Assembly (NCBI RefSeq): GCF_001898315.1 | Contig: NZ_MKTQ01000014.1 | Coordinates: 471,087-535,086, forward strand | Direction: 5' to 3' | Length of the DNA stretch: 64,000 nucleotides | DNA from: Microbacterium sp. 70-16 | GTDB taxonomy: Bacteria > Actinomycetota > Actinomycetes > Actinomycetales > Microbacteriaceae | Shown here: one piece after another, positions 10,198-17,312 of the stretch | Layout: each line of letters starts with the position of its first letter | Position numbering within the stretch: the stretch's first letter is position 1 | Position numbers and translations under genes: made by a program | The notes under the pieces: model-generated | Databases searched by the model: none | Told to the model about the DNA's origin: nothing | Seen by the model: only the letters and a program-made list of their open reading frames with translations

Positions 10198-10214
10198 ATC
10201 GCACGGCGTCACGC

Positions 10215-10252
10215 CGAATGCGGCGTCGTCCTTCGGGGCGGCGCCGCATTCG
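10215..10252 (+). terminator. Hairpin terminator after the nuclease/nucleotidase gene
   Basis: An 11-bp perfect stem (CGAATGCGGCG and its complement) with a 16-base loop starts 17 bp after the stop codon. No clear T-run follows, as is common in GC-rich actinobacteria. Confidence 0.65.
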
Positions 10253-10284
10253 CGTGTTCAGGCGCTGTCACGGCGCCTCGTGCC

Positions 10285-10290
10285 TAGGCT
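10285..10290 (+). promoter_or_regulatory. -10 element giving a leaderless mRNA
   Basis: TAGGCT lies exactly 6 nt before the GTG at 10297, so transcription should begin at the start codon. No Shine-Dalgarno is present. Confidence 0.55.
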
Positions 10291-10296
10291 GGCTTC

Positions 10297-11046
10297 GTGG
10301 TGACGACGGTGGTGATGGTGCACGGCATCCGCACATCCGCAACGATGTGGCGCGCGCAACTCGCGCACCTCGAGGCGCGCGGCACGCCCGGGGTCGCCGT
10401 CGACCTTCCCGGCCACGGCGCGCGGATGGCGGAGCCGTTCACGCTCGAGGGCGCGTTCGCGACGATCGACGGGGCGGTCCGTGACGCCGCCGCCGACGGC
10501 AAGGTGCTGCTGGTCGGCCACTCGATGGGAGGCCTGCTGTCGACGGCGTACGTCGGGCAGGAGACCAAACCGCCCGTGGATGCCTTCATCGCGGCATCCT
10601 GCACCGCGATCCCCCGCGGTGCGGGCCTCGCGACCTACCGCGCCCTTGCGCGCGGGTTCGACCTGCTGCCGCAGCGCGGCGATCCGATCAGCGCGTGGGT
10701 GCTCGCGCACACGCTGCCGCCCGAGACGCGTGCCGATTTCGGCGCCGGTGGGTATGCGTACGACGCGCAGGATGTCGCGCTGCGCAGCCTCTCGGTGCTC
10801 GATCTGCTCGCCGCGCTGCGACGCATCGACGTGCCGATGTGGTTCATCAACGGGCAGTACGACCAGTTGCGCATCAACGAGCGCCTGTTCGTCTCGCAGG
10901 TGCCGGGAGCGGAACTGATCGTCGTGCCGCGCACGAGTCATCTCGTGACGGCGATGCGTCCGCGCGTGTTCAACGCGCTGCTGGATCTCGCGTTGGCCAC
11001 GATGGATGCCGGGGCATCCGGCGCGGTCTCAGACGCGGCGGGCTGA
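10297..11046 (+). CDS. Alpha/beta fold hydrolase
   Basis: 249-aa alpha/beta hydrolase of unknown substrate, probably cytoplasmic. It opens with VVMVHGIRTSATMW (oxyanion-hole HG), and the nucleophile elbow is GHSMGG near residue 74. The acid is probably in NGQYDQL and the catalytic His in PRTSHLV near residue 213. The length fits single-domain esterase or lactonase-type enzymes. GTG start without a ribosome site but with a TAGGCT hexamer 6 nt upstream suggests a leaderless message. The last 18 bases overlap the 3' end of the convergent MFS gene. Confidence 0.83.
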   Translation: MVTTVVMVHGIRTSATMWRAQLAHLEARGTPGVAVDLPGHGARMAEPFTLEGAFATIDGAVRDAAADGKVLLVGHSMGGLLSTAYVGQETKPPVDAFIAASCTAIPRGAGLATYRALARGFDLLPQRGDPISAWVLAHTLPPETRADFGAGGYAYDAQDVALRSLSVLDLLAALRRIDVPMWFINGQYDQLRINERLFVSQVPGAELIVVPRTSHLVTAMRPRVFNALLDLALATMDAGASGAVSDAAG

Positions 11047-12306
11047 GCGGGGGCGGTTGCGGATCGCGAGTGTCATCGCGCCGCCCGCGATCGAGAGCAC
11101 GCCGCCGACGGCGAACAGCAGCCAGAAGTTGCCGACGAGGGCGACCAGGCCCGCGCCGATGAGCGGACCCAGGAGTTGCCCGAGGCTCGCCGACACGTTG
11201 AACAGGCCGAGGTCGCGGGCGCTGTCTTCGGGTGACGGCAGCAGGTCGGTCGCGAGCGCCAGGCTCACCGACATGTACGCGCCGTACCCGACGCCGAGCA
11301 GCGCCGCGGCGATCATCGTCGTCTCGTACGACGGGGCCAGGGCGATCAGCAGCGACGCGATGCCCTGCACGATCGCCGCGCCCACGGTGAGGACGATGCG
11401 GTGCCCGCGCCGGTCGGAGATCCGGCCCGAGACGATCGCGGCCGCGACGACGAACACGGTGTACACGACGATGAGCAGCAGCAGGTCATCCTCGGCAGTC
11501 GCGGCATCGCGATCGAGGCCGTAGAGCAGGTAGAAGAGCAGGAGTCCCGTGCCGAGGGCGTTGCCGATGTTGACGATCAGGCGGCCCCACAGCAGCCAGG
11601 CGAAGTCGCGGTCGCCGAAGGCGGCGAGTCGCTCGCCGATGGTGCGCGACGAGCGCGCCGCCGCCGACGCACGCGGGGCCGGCGGGTCGGGCAGCAAGAG
11701 TGCCGCCGCGACACCCGCGACCAGGAGGAAGCCGGCGAGGGCGAGATATCCCGCCACCAGGCCGAGTTCGAGCAGGACGATCACGCCGACGCCGACGACG
11801 ATCCCGACGGCCTGGCTCGACGAGACGACAGCGGCGGCGGCGCCGCGCTGAACGGTGAGCTGATCGGCGATGAGGGCCGTGAAGGCAGAGGATGCCACGG
11901 CCGTGCCGACCGAGACGCCGACCCAGGCGATGCCGACGCCCCACGGGCCTGTCGCGAAGCCGATCGCGACGAGCGACGCGGCGCCGAGGACGACACCGCC
12001 CAGCGCCCATGGGCGTCGGCGGCCGAACGCGCCACGGGTGCGGTCGCTCATGGCGCCCGCGAGCGGTGCTGCGATGACACCCGCGAGTCCGCCGGCGGCG
12101 AGGACGAGCCCCGACGAGATCACGCCCGAGATCCAGCCGTCCGCGTCGTCGGGAGTGTTCAGCTGCAGCGGGATGAGCAGCTGCAGCGGAGTGAGTTGCA
12201 CCGTCCACAGGGCGAGCCACGCGAGGGTGAAGAGCGTGAACCAGCGGGCGCCTGCGCGCACAGGCCGGGTGGTCGCTGGGGTGGTACCGGGAGGAAGCGA
12301 CGACAC
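11029..12306 (-). CDS. MFS transporter
   Basis: 425-aa major facilitator with about twelve hydrophobic segments, located in the cytoplasmic membrane. The loop between segments 2 and 3 reads GAMSDRTRGAFGRRRPW, the family's G-x-x-D-R-x-G-R-R signature. A second copy in the other half is GRISDRRGHR. The substrate cannot be read; the sequence resembles MFS carriers often found beside glycoside hydrolases. Start GTG at 12306 has AAGGAG upstream with a 9-10 nt spacer. Its tail overlaps the convergent hydrolase. The upstream gap is full of palindromic repeats. Confidence 0.85.
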   Translation of the reverse strand: MSSLPPGTTPATTRPVRAGARWFTLFTLAWLALWTVQLTPLQLLIPLQLNTPDDADGWISGVISSGLVLAAGGLAGVIAAPLAGAMSDRTRGAFGRRRPWALGGVVLGAASLVAIGFATGPWGVGIAWVGVSVGTAVASSAFTALIADQLTVQRGAAAAVVSSSQAVGIVVGVGVIVLLELGLVAGYLALAGFLLVAGVAAALLLPDPPAPRASAAARSSRTIGERLAAFGDRDFAWLLWGRLIVNIGNALGTGLLLFYLLYGLDRDAATAEDDLLLLIVVYTVFVVAAAIVSGRISDRRGHRIVLTVGAAIVQGIASLLIALAPSYETTMIAAALLGVGYGAYMSVSLALATDLLPSPEDSARDLGLFNVSASLGQLLGPLIGAGLVALVGNFWLLFAVGGVLSIAGGAMTLAIRNRPRSARRV

Positions 12307-12423
12307 GGGTGGGGGCTCCTTCGTCGATGAGCGGCCGGTCGGGCACCGGTGAGTCGATCATGCCGCATGCGGAGGCGGCCTGCGCGCATTGGGTGGGTGC
12401 GGTGGGTGGGCGGGGGCATCCGC

Positions 12424-12480
12424 TCATCCGTCCCGACACGCGGCAACCCACGCCGACACCCGACCGATCGGGACGGATGA
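12424..12480. repeat. 57-bp palindromic element, family B copy 1
   Basis: Ends are a perfect 11-bp inverted repeat, TCATCCGTCCC and GGGACGGATGA, 57 bp from end to end; pairing extends two more bases inward. It lies in the 336-bp gap (12307-12642) between the MFS start and the rpsT end. Apart from copies 1 and 2 and the rpsT terminator, I see no feature in that gap. Confidence 0.75.
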
Positions 12481-12517
12481 CGCGCGGATGCCGAGGCGCA
12501 CGCTGGCGGGCATCCCC

Positions 12518-12574
12518 TCATCCGTCCCAACACGCGGCAACCCACCCCACCACCCGACCGATCGGGACGGATGA
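12518..12574. repeat. 57-bp palindromic element, family B copy 2
   Basis: Same 11-bp ends and same 57-bp length as copy 1, displaced by 94 bp. Most of the centre is also shared (for example ACACGCGGCAACCCAC), so copies 1 and 2 look like a recent tandem duplication. Confidence 0.75.
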
Positions 12575-12592
12575 CGCGCGGGCGCGCAACGC

Positions 12593-12627
12593 AGAAGAGC
12601 CCGCCCCACGCGGGGACGGGCTCTTCT
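12593..12627 (-). terminator. rpsT terminator
   Basis: 11-bp perfect stem (AGAAGAGCCCG with its complement) enclosing a smaller CCCC/GGGG pairing, placed 16 bp beyond the rpsT stop codon. Confidence 0.75.
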
Positions 12628-12642
12628 CGAAGGTGATGCGGC

Positions 12643-12903
12643 TCAGAGAGCGGCGACCTGCTTGGCGATCGAGGACTTGCGGTTCGCCGCCTGGTTCTCG
12701 TGAATGACGCCCTTGCTCACGGCCTTGTCGAGCTTGCGGGTCGCCTTGGCGAGTGCCTTCTCGGCAGCGGCCTTGTCGCCGGCTGCGATGGCCTCGCGGG
12801 TGCGACGCACCTCGGTCTTCAGCTCGCTCTTGACGGCCTTGTTGCGCTCGCGGGCCTTCTCGTTGGTCTTGTTGCGCTTGATCTGCGACTTGATGTTCGC
12901 CAC
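12643..12903 (-). CDS. rpsT: 30S ribosomal protein S20
   Basis: 86-aa S20, a primary 16S rRNA-binding protein of the small subunit. The opening (V/M)[17 protein letters not shown] and the basic helical body are diagnostic. The open frame reaches upstream to 13008, but family similarity begins at GTG 12903, which also gives the usual length. It is the last gene downstream of comEA-comEC-holA, and a strong hairpin follows it. The 270-bp gap before it (12904-13173) contains one 57-bp palindromic element and otherwise nothing I recognise. Confidence 0.97.
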   Translation of the reverse strand: MANIKSQIKRNKTNEKARERNKAVKSELKTEVRRTREAIAAGDKAAAEKALAKATRKLDKAVSKGVIHENQAANRKSSIAKQVAAL

Positions 12904-13068
12904 GTTCGACGGCTCTTTCGTTCGGAGTTTTCGATGGATGTGCCGGGGTAGCGGTAGAGGGGCGCCTCCGGCGGCGTGCAGGGTGGGACCCGCACGCAAG
13001 CCAATCACCGAGTCTACCAGGTGGATGCCGCGATGCCGGAATCACGCATCCCGGCGCCGCGCTTACGC

Positions 13069-13125
13069 TCATCCGTCCCGATCTGCGGCATCCGCAGCCG
13101 CGAAGCGGCACAACGGGACGGATGA
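13069..13125. repeat. 57-bp palindromic element, family B copy 3
   Basis: Same 11-bp ends as copies 1 and 2 and exactly 57 bp. The centre differs from copies 1 and 2 but shares the CAGCCGC and CACAAC blocks with copy 4 at 53447. It lies between holA and rpsT. Confidence 0.75.
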
Positions 13126-13173
13126 AGGGATGCCACGCGCCGCGGGCGGCCACGCCCACGCGTCCCGCCCGAC

Positions 13174-14223
13174 TCAACCCCCGAACGGGGCGCGGGTCGC
13201 GATGACGGTGACGAGGCGCTCCACGGCGAAGACCGGGTCGCGGGAGGCGCCTTTGACCTCGGCATCCGCCCGCGCCGCCGCCTGGATCGCCATGCCGAGG
13301 GATGCCTCGTTCCAGCCGGTCAGGTCGCGCCGGGCGCGGTCGACCTGCCAGTCCTTCATCCCGAGACGCGCGGCGAGGGCCGACGACGACTCGCGCGCGC
13401 CGGCGACCCGCGCCATCGTGCGCAGCTTCGAGGCGATCGCCGCAACGAGCGGCACGGGGTCGGCACCGCTCGCGAGCGCATGCCGCAGGGCCACGAGGGC
13501 ATCGCCGTAGCGGCCGGCGATCGCGGTGTCGGCCACCGTGAACGCCGACGTCTCGACGCGCCCGCCGTAGTACCGCTCGACGACCTGCTCGGTGATGTCG
13601 CCGGGCACATCCGCGATGAGCTGCTGACAGGCCGCGGCCAGCTCCGTGAGGTCGTCGGAGAACGCGCCCACGAGCGCCCGCAGCGCAACGGGCGCGATGC
13701 GCTTGCGCGCGGCTTGGAACTCGCCCGCCGCGAAGTCGAACCGGTCGGAGTCGCGCTTGACGGCCGGGCACGCGATCTCGACGCCGCCCCCGGTGCCGGC
13801 GCGGATCGCGTCGAGCAGCTTCTTGCCGCGCACGCTCGAACCGGTGTGCCGCAGCACGACGGTCGCGCCGTCCTGCGGCGCCTCGAGGTACGCGAGCGCT
13901 TCGGTCAGGAACGTGTCGGAGCACTTCTCCACGCCCGACACCCGGACCAGTCTCGGCTCGCCGAACAGCGACGGCGACGTCAGCCCGAGCAGACTGCCCG
14001 ATGCGTAGTCGTCGGCGCGCAGGTCGGACACCTCGAGGCTCTCGTCTTCGGCACGCAGGAAGTCGCGGATGCCGGCGATCGCCCGCTCAGCGCACACCTC
14101 TTCGGGCCCCGAGACCAGCACGATCGGCGCCGGCTGCGGCGCACGCCAGGAGATCTGCGGAATCGCGGACGCCGTGCGACCGGTTCCGCCCCGCGAACTG
14201 GAACGGCGCGGCGCGGGACTCAT
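13174..14223 (-). CDS. holA: DNA polymerase III subunit delta
   Basis: 349-aa clamp-loader delta subunit, which opens the sliding clamp during replisome loading. Recognisable stretches are IVLVSGPEEVCAERAI near the N-terminus, LYASGSLLGL-like and GEPRLVRVSGVEK in the first domain, and a helical C-terminus. The frame extends upstream to 14346, but those residues overlap the comEC end and read as shadow. ATG 14223 (MSPAPRRSSSRG) gives the usual length and leaves a 10-bp gap to comEC. The comEA-comEC-holA order is typical of actinobacteria. Confidence 0.93.
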   Translation of the reverse strand: MSPAPRRSSSRGGTGRTASAIPQISWRAPQPAPIVLVSGPEEVCAERAIAGIRDFLRAEDESLEVSDLRADDYASGSLLGLTSPSLFGEPRLVRVSGVEKCSDTFLTEALAYLEAPQDGATVVLRHTGSSVRGKKLLDAIRAGTGGGVEIACPAVKRDSDRFDFAAGEFQAARKRIAPVALRALVGAFSDDLTELAAACQQLIADVPGDITEQVVERYYGGRVETSAFTVADTAIAGRYGDALVALRHALASGADPVPLVAAIASKLRTMARVAGARESSSALAARLGMKDWQVDRARRDLTGWNEASLGMAIQAAARADAEVKGASRDPVFAVERLVTVIATRAPFGG

Positions 14224-14233
14224 GCCAGCCAGC

Positions 14234-16624
14234 CTACCCATCGCCCCCGACACCAGAGCCCGCAGCACCCGAGCCCCCGACACCAGAACCCAATGCTCCA
14301 TCACCCGCGGCACCACGGCGCTCATGCCACAGCCGCAGGCCGGCATCGTCGGTCCACGCCGCGATCATCCCCTCGTGGTCGGTGCGCGCGACGCGGGCAC
14401 CGAGCGCCGTCAGCATCTGCAACGTCTCGGCGCGGGGATGCCCGTAGTCGTTCTCGCCGACCGTGACGAGGGCGAGTCTCGGCCGCAGCCGCGTGTACAG
14501 CGACGCGGACTGGTCGGCGCTGCCGTGGTGGGCGACCTTCACGACGTCGTAGCGGGTGCGTAGCACAGCGCCGGATGCCATCGCCTGTTGCCCCGCTTCG
14601 GACAGATCCCCCAGGAACAGCGCCGTGGGAACTCCCCCGCCGATGACCTCGACGACGACGCTCGCGTCGTTGCCCGGTGGCGTGTCAGCGCGCGGCCACA
14701 ACGCGCGCCAGCGGGCCCCGCCCAGCGCACCCGTCATGCCCCGCACGGCCGTGATCGACCGTGCACCGGATGCCTCGAGCCCGGCCAGCAGCGCCGCATC
14801 GGCGTCACCGCCCGGCGGTCCGTGCAGCACGGTGCCGATCCTGCCGCGCACGGCATCCACGCCGCCGCGGTGATCGAGGTCGAAGTGCGTCAGCACGAGC
14901 AGGTCGATGCGGTCTATGCCGAGCCGGTCCAGGCACTGCGCGAGCGGCTCGGGCGCCGGTCCCGTGTCGATCAGCGCGATCTGCCCGGCAGACCGCACGA
15001 GCACGGCATCGCCCTGCCCGACGTCGCACGCGACGATCGCCCAGCCGGTGGGCGTCTCGGCGCGCGTGATCGCCTCGCGCACGGGCCCGAGCGCCACCCC
15101 CACGCCGACGGCCGCCGCCAGCACCAGCACGCCGATTCCGCGCACGCGCGCCGGGACGGGCGCAATGACCGCGGCGACCGCCGCGCCGAGCACCGCCAGC
15201 GCGAGGAATCCGAGCGGCCCCTCCTGCCACGCGACGACGCTGCCGGGTAGCGTCGCGAAGGTGTCGGCCGTGCCTGCGATCCACGCGGCGGGCAGCCATG
15301 CGACCGCGACCAGCCCGCTCCCGAGCAGCGGCACTCCCGCCGTGAGGCACGCGGCGAGCCCGACGACGGTGCCCGCCGGCGCCGCGGGCGCGGCGAGGAT
15401 GTTCGCGACCACGCCGAACACCGACACCTGCGGCGCGATCAGCACCAGCAGCGGGCCGCACGCGAGCTGCGCGGCCAGCGGCACCGAGATCGCGAGGGCG
15501 AGCGGCTGCGGCATCCATCGCGACAGTCCGTCGGCGAGGGGACCGGCGCCGACGAGCAGCGCGCCGGTCGCGGCGACCGACAGCGCGAACCCGAGCGAGA
15601 GTGCGAGCCACGGATCCACGATGAGCAGCACGACGACCGCGGTCGTCAGCAGCGACAGCCCCGCGCCCGGTCTGCCCAGCAGCAGCCCGAGCATCGCGAT
15701 CGCCGCCATCGCGGCGGCGCGCACGACCGACGGCTCCGGCGAGACGAGGATCACGAACGCGACGAGTGCACCCAGACCCGATGCCACACGGATGCGCCGC
15801 GGCGCCCGCAGCAGCGCCGCAACCCCGAAGGCGATCGCCACGACGAGCGCACAGTTCGCCCCCGACACCGCCGTCAGGTGCGACAGCGACGACGTCTTCA
15901 TCGCGGCATCCAGCTCGGGTTCGACGGCACTCGTGTCGCCGACCGCGAGCCCGGCGATGAGCCCGCCACCGGGCTGCGGAAGCGACGCTGCCGACGCGAC
16001 GAGACCGCGGCGCAGGGCGGATGCCACGGCGAGCACACCCGGCGGCTCGGTGAGGATCTCGGGTTCGGCGGTCGCGTCGATCACGAGGACAGCACGCTCG
16101 CCGGCATCGGCGTGCCATGCCGTCGCCCGCATGCGCAGGCGTGCCCCGAGGTCGAGTTCGGGCGGGGCCTCGTCGATGCGGACGAGGACCGGCACGCCCG
16201 ATCCGAACGACTGCGGCTCGCCGGTGCGCGCGCCGAGCCATGCACGATCGAGCGTCGCATCGAAGCGCCAGCCGGTGGCGCTGCGCTCGATCTTGCCGAC
16301 AGCCGTCACCTCGACGACGAGCGCTCTTCCGCCGGAGATCTCCAGGCTGCGCGCCGCCGCACGCGCCGGCTCGGCGACTGCCACGTGGGTGCACACCGCG
16401 GCGGCTGCGGCAAGGCACACCGCGAGCACAGCCCACCAAGCCGTGCGCCGCACGCCGCGGCGCGTCGCGACCACGAGCACGCCGCCTGCCGCCAACCACA
16501 ACACCGCGGCGGCCGGCGCCGCGAGTTCGGCGTGCAGCGTCGCGAGCGCCGCCGCAAGCCACGCGAGCGCGGCCACCGGAACGAGTCGTGCATCACGCCG
16601 GCGAGCCCGGCGCAGCGACGTCAC
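14234..16624 (-). CDS. comEC: ComEC/Rec2-family DNA-uptake channel protein
   Basis: 796-aa polytopic membrane protein. It has N-terminal hydrophobic segments with an OB-like outer domain, then the Competence domain (THLTAVSGANCAL), many transmembrane helices, and a C-terminal metallo-beta-lactamase-like domain with LTHFDLDHRGGVDAV and VKVAHHGSADQS. In known competence systems ComEC carries single-stranded DNA across the membrane. GTG 16624 overlaps the comEA stop in a GTGA, so the two are coupled; the longer frame to 16726 is shadow. The last 20 residues are Gly/Ser/Ala repeats. Only comEA and comEC are visible here; a pilus would be needed elsewhere. Confidence 0.92.
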   Translation of the reverse strand: MTSLRRARRRDARLVPVAALAWLAAALATLHAELAAPAAAVLWLAAGGVLVVATRRGVRRTAWWAVLAVCLAAAAAVCTHVAVAEPARAAARSLEISGGRALVVEVTAVGKIERSATGWRFDATLDRAWLGARTGEPQSFGSGVPVLVRIDEAPPELDLGARLRMRATAWHADAGERAVLVIDATAEPEILTEPPGVLAVASALRRGLVASAASLPQPGGGLIAGLAVGDTSAVEPELDAAMKTSSLSHLTAVSGANCALVVAIAFGVAALLRAPRRIRVASGLGALVAFVILVSPEPSVVRAAAMAAIAMLGLLLGRPGAGLSLLTTAVVVLLIVDPWLALSLGFALSVAATGALLVGAGPLADGLSRWMPQPLALAISVPLAAQLACGPLLVLIAPQVSVFGVVANILAAPAAPAGTVVGLAACLTAGVPLLGSGLVAVAWLPAAWIAGTADTFATLPGSVVAWQEGPLGFLALAVLGAAVAAVIAPVPARVRGIGVLVLAAAVGVGVALGPVREAITRAETPTGWAIVACDVGQGDAVLVRSAGQIALIDTGPAPEPLAQCLDRLGIDRIDLLVLTHFDLDHRGGVDAVRGRIGTVLHGPPGGDADAALLAGLEASGARSITAVRGMTGALGGARWRALWPRADTPPGNDASVVVEVIGGGVPTALFLGDLSEAGQQAMASGAVLRTRYDVVKVAHHGSADQSASLYTRLRPRLALVTVGENDYGHPRAETLQMLTALGARVARTDHEGMIAAWTDDAGLRLWHERRGAAGDGALGSGVGGSGAAGSGVGGDG

Positions 16625-17223
16625 ACCGTCACCAGGTCGCGCAGGCTCGCGAGCATCTTCTCGCCGATGCCGGGCACCGACAGCAGGTCGTCGACGCTCG
16701 TGAATGCGCCGTTCGCCTCGCGCCACTGGATGATGCGCTCCGCGATCGCGGGCCCCACGCGCGGCAGCGTGTCGAGAGCGGCGACATCGGCCGTGTTGAG
16801 GTTGACGCGCCCGTCGCTAGCGACGCCGCCGGCCGCGCTCGCGGGCGGCTCCTCCCCCACGACCGGCACCCGCAGCTGTTCGCCGTCGGTGACGCGCCGC
16901 GCGAGGTTGACCGCCTCTTCGTCGGCGTCGGATGCGAGACCGCCCGCCGCCGCGATCGCGTCGACGACCCGCGCACCGTCGTCGAGGCGATACAGCCCGG
17001 GGCTGCGGACGGCTCCCGAGACGTGCACGTACAGCGCGGGGAGCTCAGCGGATGCCGTGGTGTCGATCTGCTCGCTGACGACCTCGCCCGCCGCATCCGG
17101 CGCGCCGGCGGCACGGACCATGCCGATCATGACCGACACGGCGGCGGCCACGAGCACCAGCACGATCGCCGCACCCACGCCGAGGCGGCGACGTGCCGGT
17201 CTGTCGATCGTCGCCCCGGTCAC
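16621..17223 (-). CDS. comEA: ComEA-family DNA-binding protein
   Basis: 200-aa membrane-anchored DNA receptor. One transmembrane segment lies at about residues 13-38, followed by an SLBB-like domain (LYVHVSGAVRSPGLYRL, about 78-140). A C-terminal helix-hairpin-helix pair completes it (VNLNTADVAALDTLPRVGP and FTSVDDLLSVPGIGEK, about 140-198). Start is GTG with no ribosome site; a weak CAGGGT hexamer lies 6 nt upstream. A perfect palindrome sits just beyond. It is coupled to comEC by a GTGA overlap. Confidence 0.92.
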   Translation of the reverse strand: MTGATIDRPARRRLGVGAAIVLVLVAAAVSVMIGMVRAAGAPDAAGEVVSEQIDTTASAELPALYVHVSGAVRSPGLYRLDDGARVVDAIAAAGGLASDADEEAVNLARRVTDGEQLRVPVVGEEPPASAAGGVASDGRVNLNTADVAALDTLPRVGPAIAERIIQWREANGAFTSVDDLLSVPGIGEKMLASLRDLVTV

Positions 17224-17232
17224 TCCGACACC

Positions 17233-17245
17233 CTGACAGTGTCAG
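17233..17245. promoter_or_regulatory. 13-bp perfect palindrome upstream of comEA
   Basis: CTGACAGTGTCAG starts 10 bp before the comEA start codon and overlaps the presumed promoter. It is a candidate operator; no known regulator is inferred. Confidence 0.4.
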
Positions 17246-17312
17246 AGCGCCCGTGGTGGCCCGCTCCCCGGATCAGTGGACAGATCGCGAAATCCGCCAC
17301 TTGGGGAGGAGG

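Noticed and set aside
5452..10212. 1586-codon open frame opposite the nuclease/nucleotidase gene
   Set aside because: Arg/Asp-rich mirror of a coding strand with strong third-position GC; no start signal or domain.
14234..14300. Gly/Ser/Ala repeats at the end of ComEC as a possible frameshift
   Set aside because: The frame stays open to a proper stop 10 bp before holA; a low-complexity tail is simpler.
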